Part shown: in pieces, positions 1-5,911 of the stretch | Layout of the letters: each line of letters opens with the position of its first letter | How positions within the stretch are numbered: the first letter of the stretch is position 1 | Assembly: GCA_020216625.1 (NCBI GenBank) | Contig: JAIUYB010000134.1 | Location: forward strand, 1 to 6,470 | Length of the DNA: 6,470 bases | Direction: 5' to 3' | DNA from: Desulfarculus sp. | GTDB lineage: Bacteria > Desulfobacterota > Desulfarculia > Desulfarculales > Desulfarculaceae | The notes under the pieces: generated by a model | Seen by the model: the letters and a program-made list of their open reading frames with translations, nothing else | Databases searched by the model: none | Told to the model about the DNA's origin: nothing | Translations under genes and position numbers: made by a program

Positions 1-264
1 CGCCACCCGCAGCAGGCAGGCCCCGGCCAGTTCCGCCGGGGCGGCGTAGTCGGCCCGCACCAGGGCCGCGGCCGCTCCGGCGGCCAGGGCCTGGGGCACG
101 AAGTCGTGACCATCGAAGTTGGGTCCGGCCAGGGCCACGAAAAGCTGGCCCGGAGCGATGGCCCGCGAGTCGGTGCTCACCCCGGCCAGGGGCTCGTCCG
201 GGCACGGGCCGCCCAGGGCCGCCCCGGTGGCCTGGCGCACGAACTCGCTGGTCAGGCTAGCCAC
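1..264 (-). CDS. murF: MurF, UDP-MurNAc-tripeptide--D-Ala-D-Ala ligase (N-terminal part, cut by window edge)
   Basis: MurF adds D-Ala-D-Ala to the UDP-MurNAc tripeptide in the cytoplasm, the last cytoplasmic step of peptidoglycan monomer assembly. Only the first 88 codons are visible, and the frame is open to base 1. They cover most of the N-terminal UDP-MurNAc-binding domain: GVSTDSR at residues 28-34 and LFVALAGPNFDGHDF at 41-55 are the family hallmarks. The ATP-binding GTNGKT loop and the ligase domains lie outside the window. The start is GTG at 264-262. It is preceded by GGGAG (272-276) with a 7-nt gap, and no in-frame ATG gives a better N-terminus. The start overlaps the end of murE by 8 bp (GTGGCTAG), which points to translational coupling. 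MurE shares the DSR...GHDF pattern, but it sits immediately upstream as its own complete gene, so MurF is the best reading by motif and by position. Confidence 0.9.
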   Translation of the reverse strand, partial: MASLTSEFVRQATGAALGGPCPDEPLAGVSTDSRAIAPGQLFVALAGPNFDGHDFVPQALAAGAAAALVRADYAAPAELAGACLLRVA

Positions 265-1807
265 GGGAACGCTCCCGGGCCGCGCGCTTGGCCAACGCCA
301 AGGCCGCCTGCTCGCGGTCGTCGAAATGGCGCTTCTCGCGGCCGATCACCTGGTAATCCTCGTGACCCTTGCCGGCGATGACCACCACGTCGCCCGCTCC
401 GGCGGCCATGATCGCCCGCTCGATGGCCCGGGCGCGGTCCGGCTCGCGCACGAAAGCCGGAGGCCGGGCGTCGACCAGGCGTTTGGCCGGCCGGCTGCCG
501 GCCTCCATCAGGCCGGGCTCGATCATGTCCATGATCGCCTGGGGGTCCTCGGTGCGGGGGTTGTCGCTGGTCAGCACCGCCAGGTCGGCCAGCTCGCCCA
601 CCGCGCGGCCCATCAGGGGGCGCTTGCCGTGGTCGCGGTCGCCGCCGGCCCCGAAGACGCAGAACAGCCGCCCCGTGGTCAGGGGTTTGAGGGTGCCCAG
701 GGCGTTGCGCAGGGCGTCGTCGCTGTGGGCGTAGTCCACGAAGACCGCCGGAGAGCCGGCGGCCGGGGACGGCACCCGCTCCAGACGGCCGGGCACCCCG
801 GCCAGGTCGGCCAAACCGGAGCCCACGTCCGCGCCCTTCATCCCCAAGGCCAGGCCGGCCGCCGCCGCGCCCAGGAGGTTCTGGAGGTTGTAGCGGCCCA
901 CCAGGGGGGTGGCGGCCAGGAAATCCCCGCCGGGCCACATCACTCGGCACACCCCGCCGTCCAGGCCCAGGATGATGTCCTCGGCCCGGACCATGGCCGG
1001 ATGGTCCAGGGCGTAGGTCCAGACCTCGATCCCCCGCTCGGTCGCCTCGCGGGCCAGCTCCTCGCCCCGGGGGTCGTCCAGGCAGATCACCGCCTTGGGC
1101 TTTTTGCCCATGCCGGCGGACTCGGGCAGCAGGCGGGTGAAGAGCAGGCGCTTGGACTCGTAGTAGCTGGCCAGGTCGCCGTGATAGTCCAGGTGGTCGC
1201 GGCTGAGGTTGGTGAACACCCCCAGGTCCAGGGCCACGCCGTCGGCCCGGTGCTGGGCCAGAGCGTGGCTGGATATCTCCATCACCGCCTGGTTCACCCC
1301 CTTGCTCAGCATCTGGGAGAACAGGGATTGCAACTCCAGCGGCTCGGGGGTGGTCATGGTCGCCGGCCGGTCCACGTCGGCGAAGCGCACCCGCACCGTG
1401 CCGATCAACCCCACCGGACCCCGCACCGCCAGCACCGACTCGATCAGGTGGCTGACCGTGGTCTTGCCGTTGGTGCCGGTCACGCCCACCGTGACCATGC
1501 CGCGGGTGGGCTCCCCGAACCAGCGCGCCGCCATCAGGGCCAGGGCCCGGCGGGCGTCGGGCACCACCACCTGGCAAACCTCCCCGACCTCCGCCGCCAC
1601 CCGCTCCACCAACAGACAGGCGGCCCCGGCCTCCAACGCGGCCGGGATGAAGTCGTGGCCATCGGCGCTGGCCCCGGGCAGGGCCGCGAAAAGCCCACCG
1701 GCCGTCACCCGTCGGGAGTCGCAGGCCAGCCCGCTGATCTCCCCGGCCGGAGGGCGGCCCAGCAACTGGTGGTCGGGCAGGACCGCGAGCAATGTGTCGA
1801 GCTTCAT
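257..1807 (-). CDS. murE: MurE, UDP-MurNAc-L-Ala-D-Glu--meso-diaminopimelate ligase
   Basis: MurE is a 516-residue cytoplasmic Mur ligase that adds the third stem-peptide residue in an ATP-dependent reaction. The N-terminal substrate domain has ACDSRRV (28-34) and GHDF (50-53). The central ATPase domain has the P-loop TGTNGKTT (110-117), TTPE (152-155), EISSHAL (177-183), and YESK (216-219), whose lysine is the expected carbamylated residue. The C-terminal domain has DYAHSDDAL (358-366), GAGGDRD (386-392), DNPRTEDP (415-422) and AGKGHEDYQ (478-486). In this family DNPR marks specificity for meso-diaminopimelate over lysine. Length is normal for MurE. ATG 1807-1805 shares one base with the ftsI stop (TGATG) and has GGGAGG six nt upstream (1814-1819). 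No defect is visible. It is an internal gene of the dcw operon and is probably translationally coupled to ftsI and murF. Confidence 0.97.
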   Translation of the reverse strand: MKLDTLLAVLPDHQLLGRPPAGEISGLACDSRRVTAGGLFAALPGASADGHDFIPAALEAGAACLLVERVAAEVGEVCQVVVPDARRALALMAARWFGEPTRGMVTVGVTGTNGKTTVSHLIESVLAVRGPVGLIGTVRVRFADVDRPATMTTPEPLELQSLFSQMLSKGVNQAVMEISSHALAQHRADGVALDLGVFTNLSRDHLDYHGDLASYYESKRLLFTRLLPESAGMGKKPKAVICLDDPRGEELAREATERGIEVWTYALDHPAMVRAEDIILGLDGGVCRVMWPGGDFLAATPLVGRYNLQNLLGAAAAGLALGMKGADVGSGLADLAGVPGRLERVPSPAAGSPAVFVDYAHSDDALRNALGTLKPLTTGRLFCVFGAGGDRDHGKRPLMGRAVGELADLAVLTSDNPRTEDPQAIMDMIEPGLMEAGSRPAKRLVDARPPAFVREPDRARAIERAIMAAGAGDVVVIAGKGHEDYQVIGREKRHFDDREQAALALAKRAARERSRG

Positions 1808-3786
1808 CAAGCGCCTCCCTCGGCAGGGCTCATGTTCAGATGAAGGCTGCCGCCCTGGGGCAGCGGCGCGCCGGGGGCCGGGTCCTGGCTGGCGACCCGT
1901 CCCCATCCGTTGAGCGTGAGGGGCAGGCGATGCTCCTGGGCCAGGCGTAGGACCTGGCGCAGACTGTGGCCCCGTAAATCGGGCACCTTCCCGGCGGCCA
2001 GGTCCGGAGCCGGGTCCTTGGGGGCGGGTGGCGCCACCCGCCCGGTGGCCGGGGTGCTGTGCTTGACCAACAGGCTGCCCGGGGCCGGGGGCTGGACCTC
2101 CAGGGTCTCCAGGGCGGCCCGCGCGATGGCGGCCCAGGCCGGAGCGGCCACCACGCCGCCGTAATGCTGACCCTTGGGGGTGTCGATCACCACCAGGATG
2201 GCGGCCTTGGGGTCGTCGGCCGGCAAAAAGCCGGTGAAGATGCCCAGGTATTCGCTCTGGGAGTAGCCGCCCTTGGGGTCCAGCTTCTGGGCGGTGCCGG
2301 TCTTGCCGGCCACGCTGTAGGGCTCCACCCGGGCTTGGGTGCCGGTCCCGCCGGGCTGGGTGACGGTCTCCAGGATCTGAGTCAGGGTGCGCGCCTCGTT
2401 CGCGCCCATCACCCGCCGCACCACCTGGGGGGTGGTCTCCTCCACCAGGTGGCCCGACTGGTCCACCACCGCCTTCACCGCGTGGGGCTTCATCAGCACA
2501 CCGCCATTGGCGATGGCGGCCACGGCGCTGACCAGTTGCAGGCCGGTGACGGCCACTCCCTGGCCAAAGCAGATGTTGGCCATGTCCACCGGTCGCCAGG
2601 CGCTGGCCGGGCGCAAGATGCCGTCGGCCTCGCCGGGCAGGTCCACCTGGGTGGGGGTTCCGAAGCCGAAGGCCCGGAAGGTCTCGTGCAGGGCCTTGGC
2701 CCCCAGGGCCTGACCCACCTTGGCCGCCCCGATGTTGGAGCTGACCTTGATGATTTCCGGCAGGGTCAGGTGGCCATAGGAGTGGGTGTCGTGGATGACC
2801 CGGCCGCCGATGCCCCACTCGCCCTGTTCGCAGTAGAAGGGGCGGTCCAGGGGAATCTTGCCGCTGTTCAAGGCGGCGGCGGCCACGAACATCTTGAAGG
2901 TGGAGCCGGGCTCGAAGGCGTCGGTGACCAAGCGGTTGCGGTAGGTCTCCTTGGGGTAGTCGCCGAAGACGTTGGGATTGAATACCGGGTAGTTGGCCAG
3001 GGCCAGGATCTCGCCGGTCTGGGGGGACAGCACGATGGCCATCCCGCCCTTGGCGCGGTGCTTGATCACCGCCGCGGCCAGGGCCTTCTCGGTCTGGTAT
3101 TGCAGGCGGCGGTCCATGGTCAGGATCAGATGATGGCCCTCGGGCAGATTGGTGAAGGCGGCCGGCGTCAGATGGATGGTGCGGCCCAGGGCGTCGCGCA
3201 GGCTGGTGGAGAGCACCGCCGGCCCCTTGAGTTTGGCGTCGTAGCGGGCCTCCACCCCCTCCAGGCCCTTGGCGTCCATGCCGGCGAAGCCCAGCAGGTG
3301 GCAGGCCAAGGTGGTGTAGGGGTAGAAGCGGCGGGGCTCGGTCATCAGGCCCACCCCGCGCAATTCCAGGGCCCGCACCGCCTCGGCCTGGTCGGGGCTG
3401 ATCCGGCGCTCGATCCAGACGAAGGGCCGCTCGCTCTTGAGCCGGGCCACCACCTGCTCCGGCGGCAGATCCAGGGCCCGGGCCAGGAGACGGCCGGTCT
3501 CCTGGGGGGTTTTGACCGACAGGGGGCGGGCGTAGACGCTCTCGGTGTCCAGGCTCACCGCCAGCTCCTGCTGTTGACGGTCGTAGATGATGCCGCGGCG
3601 GGGGATCACTTCCACCTTCTTGATGAATTCGCGCTGGGCCCTGGCGGTCAGCTCCTCGCCCTGCCACCACTGCAGGTAGACCGCGCGCCCGCCCAACACC
3701 ACGGCCGCCAGGGCGAAGCCCCAGGCCACGATCATCAGGCGCAGGCGCAGCCAGCGGTGGGGGTCTCTGGGGAGGCGATGGTTCAC
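1807..3786 (-). CDS. ftsI: FtsI/PBP3-type septal peptidoglycan transpeptidase with C-terminal PASTA domain
   Basis: This is a 659-residue class B penicillin-binding protein that cross-links septal peptidoglycan. A short basic cytoplasmic tail (1-17) precedes one membrane anchor (about 18-38). The dimerisation/pedestal region follows, with RRGIIYDR at 63-70. The transpeptidase domain carries all three active-site motifs: STFK (nucleophile S295), SSN (349-351) and KTGT (495-498). A Pro/Ala-rich linker (about 563-597) leads to one PASTA domain (about 598-655, beginning GKVPDLRG). E. coli FtsI lacks a PASTA domain, while several other phyla have it. GTG at 3786 is chosen as the start because it overlaps the ftsL stop by 4 bp (GTGA), has GGAG six nt upstream (3793-3796), and preserves the basic tail. 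The next Met (residue 18) would clip the anchor. The FtsL neighbour supports a role in division rather than elongation. SpoVD-like paralogs have the same architecture, but the dcw position favours FtsI. Confidence 0.95.
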   Translation of the reverse strand: MNHRLPRDPHRWLRLRLMIVAWGFALAAVVLGGRAVYLQWWQGEELTARAQREFIKKVEVIPRRGIIYDRQQQELAVSLDTESVYARPLSVKTPQETGRLLARALDLPPEQVVARLKSERPFVWIERRISPDQAEAVRALELRGVGLMTEPRRFYPYTTLACHLLGFAGMDAKGLEGVEARYDAKLKGPAVLSTSLRDALGRTIHLTPAAFTNLPEGHHLILTMDRRLQYQTEKALAAAVIKHRAKGGMAIVLSPQTGEILALANYPVFNPNVFGDYPKETYRNRLVTDAFEPGSTFKMFVAAAALNSGKIPLDRPFYCEQGEWGIGGRVIHDTHSYGHLTLPEIIKVSSNIGAAKVGQALGAKALHETFRAFGFGTPTQVDLPGEADGILRPASAWRPVDMANICFGQGVAVTGLQLVSAVAAIANGGVLMKPHAVKAVVDQSGHLVEETTPQVVRRVMGANEARTLTQILETVTQPGGTGTQARVEPYSVAGKTGTAQKLDPKGGYSQSEYLGIFTGFLPADDPKAAILVVIDTPKGQHYGGVVAAPAWAAIARAALETLEVQPPAPGSLLVKHSTPATGRVAPPAPKDPAPDLAAGKVPDLRGHSLRQVLRLAQEHRLPLTLNGWGRVASQDPAPGAPLPQGGSLHLNMSPAEGGA

Positions 3787-4100
3787 GGCAGGCTCCGCAC
3801 CTGTTCGGTCTTGGGGGCGATCAGGCCCAAGCGGGCCCCCTCGCGCTCCATCCGCTCCGGCGAGCGCAGCACGCTTAGCTCAACCTTGAGCCTGCGGCTG
3901 GTCTCCATCAGCTCGCGCTGGGTCTCCAGGCCCCGGCTGATTTCGTATTGCAGGTTGAAGGCCCGCCAGGCGGTGTAGGCGTAGAGCATGGCCGCGGTGG
4001 TCACCAGGACCAGAAGAATCACCAGGGCCCGCAAGTTGACCTCCACCTGGCCCCGGCCCCAGGCCAGACGCCGGCTCGAAGCGCTGACACCCAAGCTCAT
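3783..4100 (-). CDS. ftsL: FtsL, bitopic division protein
   Basis: This 105-residue protein has the classic FtsL layout. It has a cytoplasmic N-terminus of about 22 residues, one transmembrane helix (about 23-42, NLRALVILLVLVTTAAMLYAY), and a periplasmic predicted coiled coil (about 48-82). The tail LRSPERMEREGARLGLIAPK is typical of FtsL proteins (LRSPxRIE...LG). In the known system FtsL pairs with FtsB/DivIC and FtsQ to recruit and activate FtsW-FtsI at the septum. The sequence family is poorly conserved, so the call rests on topology, the tail motif, and the position between rsmH and ftsI. ATG at 4100 overlaps the rsmH stop as ATGA (4 bp). AGGAGG (4105-4110) stands 4 nt upstream, a short but usable spacing. 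The stop overlaps the ftsI GTG by 4 bp. Confidence 0.9.
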   Translation of the reverse strand: MSLGVSASSRRLAWGRGQVEVNLRALVILLVLVTTAAMLYAYTAWRAFNLQYEISRGLETQRELMETSRRLKVELSVLRSPERMEREGARLGLIAPKTEQVRSLP

Positions 4101-5044
4101 GCCGCCTCCTCCGTGCGCTCGGCCGCCCGCAGCCGGGCGGAGCGGGCGCGGGGGTTGGCCGCCAGCTCCTCCGGTCCGGGACGCCGGGCCTTTTTGCCCA
4201 ACAGACGCAACAGCGGCCGACGTCCGCAGGCGCAGACCGCCAGCCGCGGAGGACAGACACAGGGATCGGCGTAGTCGGCCAGGGCCTGCTTGACCCGCCG
4301 GTCCTCCAGGGAGTGATAGCTGATCACCGCCAGACGCCCCCCGGTCCGCAACAGACCCGGGGCCTTGGCCAAAAAACGCTCCAACTGGCCCAGCTCGTCG
4401 TTGACCAGAATGCGCAGGGCCTGAAAGACCAGGGTGGCGGGGTGGATGGCGCGCTGACGCCGCACCTTGGCCGGGATGGCCTCCTCCACCAGACGGGCCA
4501 GGCGGCCGGTGGTGGCGATGGGCTCCCGCTCCCGGGCGGCGATCAGGGCCCGAGCCACCCGCCTGGCCAGGGGCTCCTCGCCCAACTCCTTGAGCACTCG
4601 CGCCAAGTCTCTCTCGTCCAGGCGGGCCAAGAGTTCGGCCGCGGTCTCGCCCTGGTCGCCCATGCGCATGTCCAGAGGGGCGTCGTGGCGGAAGGCGAAG
4701 CCGCGCCCGGCCTGGTCCAGCTGCATGGAGCTGACTCCCAGGTCCAGGAGCAGGCCGTCGGCCCCCTCAAGGCCCAGTCGCACCAGGTGGCGGTCCAGGT
4801 TGTCGAAAGTGTCGCGCACCAGAATCACCCGCTCTCCGAAAGGTTCCAGTCGCTTGGCGGCCAGGTCCAACGCTTGGGCGTCGCGATCCAGGCCCAACAA
4901 CCGTCCATCGGGTGCGCTGGCCTCCAGGATGGCCTCGGCGTGGCCGCCGGCCCCCAGGGTGCCGTCGATGTAGAATCCGCCGGGCCGGGGCGCCAGAACG
5001 TCCAGCGTCTCGGCCAGGAGGACAGGCCGGTGGGGGTGGTCCAT
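4097..5044 (-). CDS. rsmH: RsmH (MraW), 16S rRNA m4C1402 N4-methyltransferase
   Basis: This 315-residue SAM-dependent enzyme methylates N4 of C1402 in the decoding centre of 16S rRNA. Family motifs appear in order: HRPVLL (5-10), DGTLGAGGH (27-35, SAM site), GLDRD (51-55), LDLGVSSMQLD (100-110), RGFAF (114-118), PLDMRM (123-128), IHPATLVFQALRI (200-212), ISYHSLEDRRVK (241-252) and NPRARSARLRAAER near the end. A four-cysteine pair motif CVC...CAC (C262, C264, C271, C273) resembles that of many non-gamma-proteobacterial homologs. One small oddity is leucine at 205, where most homologs I know have arginine (HPATR). ATG 5044-5042 lies 13 nt after the mraZ stop with only a weak GGCGG-like ribosome site, which suggests coupling to mraZ translation. 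The stop overlaps ftsL by 4 bp. Confidence 0.97.
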   Translation of the reverse strand: MDHPHRPVLLAETLDVLAPRPGGFYIDGTLGAGGHAEAILEASAPDGRLLGLDRDAQALDLAAKRLEPFGERVILVRDTFDNLDRHLVRLGLEGADGLLLDLGVSSMQLDQAGRGFAFRHDAPLDMRMGDQGETAAELLARLDERDLARVLKELGEEPLARRVARALIAAREREPIATTGRLARLVEEAIPAKVRRQRAIHPATLVFQALRILVNDELGQLERFLAKAPGLLRTGGRLAVISYHSLEDRRVKQALADYADPCVCPPRLAVCACGRRPLLRLLGKKARRPGPEELAANPRARSARLRAAERTEEAA

Positions 5045-5057
5045 GGCTGGGGGCCGC

Positions 5058-5498
5058 CTAGAGGCCCAGCTCGGCCATGACGGTACTGAGGTCGCCGAAA
5101 TCCTGCCGGATGCGCTCGCGCTCCTGGATCCAGCGATCCTTGTCCCAGATCTCGAAGTTGCTTTGCATTCCCACCAATTGGACTTGACCGGTCAGACCGG
5201 CCGACTCTCGCAGGCTGGGGGGAATGAGGATGCGTCCCTGGCGATCCAAGCTGTATTCGGTCCCGCTGCTGATGAAGTAGCGACGAAAGGCCTGCACCTT
5301 GAGGTTAAATTGCGAAAGATTGGCAACTTTTTCGACCAGGGCGCTCCATTCTTCGATAGGATAGGCGACAAGGCATTTGTCCGAGGCGGTGACCACCAGG
5401 CGCTCGTCGCCGCGCCGGGCCAGGACGTCGCGGAAGCGGGCTGGTATCGCCAGCCGCCCCTTGGCGTCCATGGTGTTGGTCATCCACCCGGTGAACAC
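5058..5498 (-). CDS. mraZ: MraZ, transcriptional regulator of the dcw cluster
   Basis: MraZ is a DNA-binding protein of the AbrB/SpoVT superfamily. In E. coli it represses its own promoter through spaced TGGG repeats. This copy has 146 residues, a normal length, with two tandem swapped-hairpin motifs: DAKGRLAIP (11-19) and DRQGRILIP (85-93). The GTG at 5498 is chosen as the start. It gives the family N-terminus (MFTG...MDAKGRL), and GGAGGG (5504-5509) lies 5 nt upstream. The same frame extends upstream to an ATG at 5600, but those 34 extra residues would be read from the promoter and operator DNA. Residue 3 is Thr where many homologs have Arg (MFRG). It is the first gene of the operon, directly downstream of four GTGGG-type repeats, so autoregulation is very likely. 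Confidence 0.95.
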   Translation of the reverse strand: MFTGWMTNTMDAKGRLAIPARFRDVLARRGDERLVVTASDKCLVAYPIEEWSALVEKVANLSQFNLKVQAFRRYFISSGTEYSLDRQGRILIPPSLRESAGLTGQVQLVGMQSNFEIWDKDRWIQERERIRQDFGDLSTVMAELGL

Positions 5499-5503
5499 TG
5501 AGG

Positions 5504-5509
5504 CCCTCC
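5504..5509 (-). promoter_or_regulatory. Ribosome binding site deciding the mraZ GTG start
   Basis: The minus strand reads GGAGGG five nt before the GTG at 5498. This strong site supports the 146-residue MraZ and argues against the upstream ATG at 5600, which lies outside any plausible mRNA made from the promoter described here. Confidence 0.8.
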
Positions 5510-5525
5510 AGCCCAGGTTCAAAAT

Positions 5526-5560
5526 GCCACCTTTCCCCACTTTCACCCACCAGGACCCAC
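5526..5560 (-). promoter_or_regulatory. MraZ operator: four GTGGG-type direct repeats at 10-bp spacing
   Basis: On the minus strand, in reading order, the pentamers are GTGGG (5560-5556), GTGGG (5550-5546), GTGGG (5540-5536) and GTGGC (5530-5526), each separated by exactly 5 nt of unrelated sequence. Published work on E. coli MraZ describes TGGGN repeats separated by 5 nt at the mraZ promoter, and this array matches that pattern. The first repeat shares its GT with the last two bases of the -10 box. The second covers the expected transcription start and the others fall in the 5' leader, so bound MraZ would be placed to block initiation. The fourth copy diverges in its last base, but that base is the N of the TGGGN description only if the site is read as TGGCN, so it counts as a mismatch. 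Confidence 0.9.
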
Positions 5561-5587
5561 TATAGGAGGGCCCTCCGAAGCTGTCAA
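5559..5587 (-). promoter_or_regulatory. Sigma-70-type promoter of the mraZ/dcw operon
   Basis: The minus strand has TTGACA (5587-5582, a perfect -35) and TATAGT (5564-5559, five of six matches to the -10 consensus) separated by 17 nt. Transcription should start near 5552, leaving a leader of about 54 nt. The DNA upstream of the -35 is A/T-rich compared with its surroundings (about 5588-5616) and could act as an UP element. The match and position are unusually good for such a GC-rich genome. The start point is inferred. Confidence 0.85.
5565..5576. repeat. Perfect 12-bp palindrome in the dcw promoter spacer
   Basis: GGAGGGCCCTCC is its own reverse complement and fills most of the spacer between the -35 and -10 boxes, directly abutting the -10. 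Its position suits a dimeric repressor or a spacer-twisting activator. No known regulator is recognised from the sequence, and chance in GC-rich DNA is possible. Confidence 0.5.
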
Positions 5588-5735
5588 TAAAATTCGCCAA
5601 CTTATTGGATTTTTCCCTCTCCTGGCCTCCCCGGGATCAAGAGCGTTTCCCACCCGAAGGGGGTTTTTTCGGCCGGCGGAAGGGAAACTCGGGCGGGTTT
5701 GCCACCGCCAGTGGGAAAAAGTAGGGCGGGGGCCT

Positions 5736-5754
5736 GGGCGCAATTGTCGCGCCC
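5736..5754. repeat. Inverted repeat GGGCGC-N7-GCGCCC
   Basis: Two perfect 6-bp arms flank AATTGTC, upstream of both divergent genes. No T-run follows on either strand, so a terminator is unlikely. A protein-binding operator or an incidental hairpin is possible. Confidence 0.4.
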
Positions 5755-5805
5755 TCCGGCGGGGGTGTTAATCCTTGACGCGTATCCCGCCGGCCAGCAA
5801 AGGCG

Positions 5806-5835
5806 TTGACCTGTCATTCTCTCGGCTGATATCTT
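5806..5835 (+). promoter_or_regulatory. Possible promoter for the rightward gene
   Basis: TTGACC (5806-5811) and TATCTT (5830-5835) are separated by 18 nt, giving five and four matches to the sigma-70 boxes. Transcription would start near 5842, leaving a leader of about 190 nt before the ATG at 6032. A weaker alternative nearer the gene is TTCCCA (5894-5899) with TAAGAT (5917-5922) at 17 nt. The choice between them cannot be made from sequence alone. Confidence 0.35.
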
Positions 5836-5840
5836 GAGCC

Positions 5841-5855
5841 CGCCAGGGTCTGGCG
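5841..5855 (+). repeat. Tight inverted repeat CGCCAG-GGT-CTGGCG
   Basis: Perfect 6-bp arms surround a 3-nt loop at the expected transcription start of the possible rightward promoter. It could be an operator or a 5' stem-loop protecting the transcript. Confidence 0.45.
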
Positions 5856-5887
5856 AGAGGATGCGGGGAGGCTTTGCCGGTGATTCT

Positions 5888-5911
5888 AGGACGTTCCCAA
5901 ATCGTCCTTTT
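5888..5911 (+). terminator. Terminator-like hairpin in the leader of the rightward gene
   Basis: AGGACG (5888-5893) and CGTCCT (5903-5908) form a perfect 6-bp stem with a 9-nt loop, followed on the plus strand by TTT (5909-5911). The U-run is short, so termination would be weak. Its place between a possible promoter and the gene makes an attenuator, or the end of a short leader RNA, possible. No gene upstream reads into it on the plus strand. Confidence 0.3.

Noticed and set aside
61..1735. Similar DNA in the 5' parts of murF and murE as a duplicated segment
   Set aside because: The shared DSR...GHDF coding pattern is the normal homology of the Mur ligase N-terminal domains, not a recent duplication.
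119..1843. 574-codon plus-strand open frame opposite murE
   Set aside because: It is antisense to a complete, motif-rich murE. Its product is low-complexity (Gly/His/Gln/Arg-rich) with no family motif, a common by-product of high GC content.
1808..3670. Open frame continuing upstream of the murE ATG through ftsI
   Set aside because: The translation becomes recognisable only at the ATG 1807, which has its own ribosome site. The upstream part is an out-of-frame reading of ftsI.
2059..3978. 639-codon plus-strand open frame opposite ftsI and ftsL
   Set aside because: It is antisense to ftsI with all three active-site motifs intact. The product is repetitive and Gly/Gln/His-rich, without a recognisable domain.
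5499..5600. Longer MraZ starting at ATG 5600
   Set aside because: The extra 34 codons cover the promoter, palindrome and operator. Homologs begin at the GTG position, which has GGAGGG at the correct spacing.
5652..5669. ACCC-GAAGG-GGGT followed by a T-run as a plus-strand terminator
   Set aside because: The stem is only four pairs and no plus-strand gene upstream would need it.
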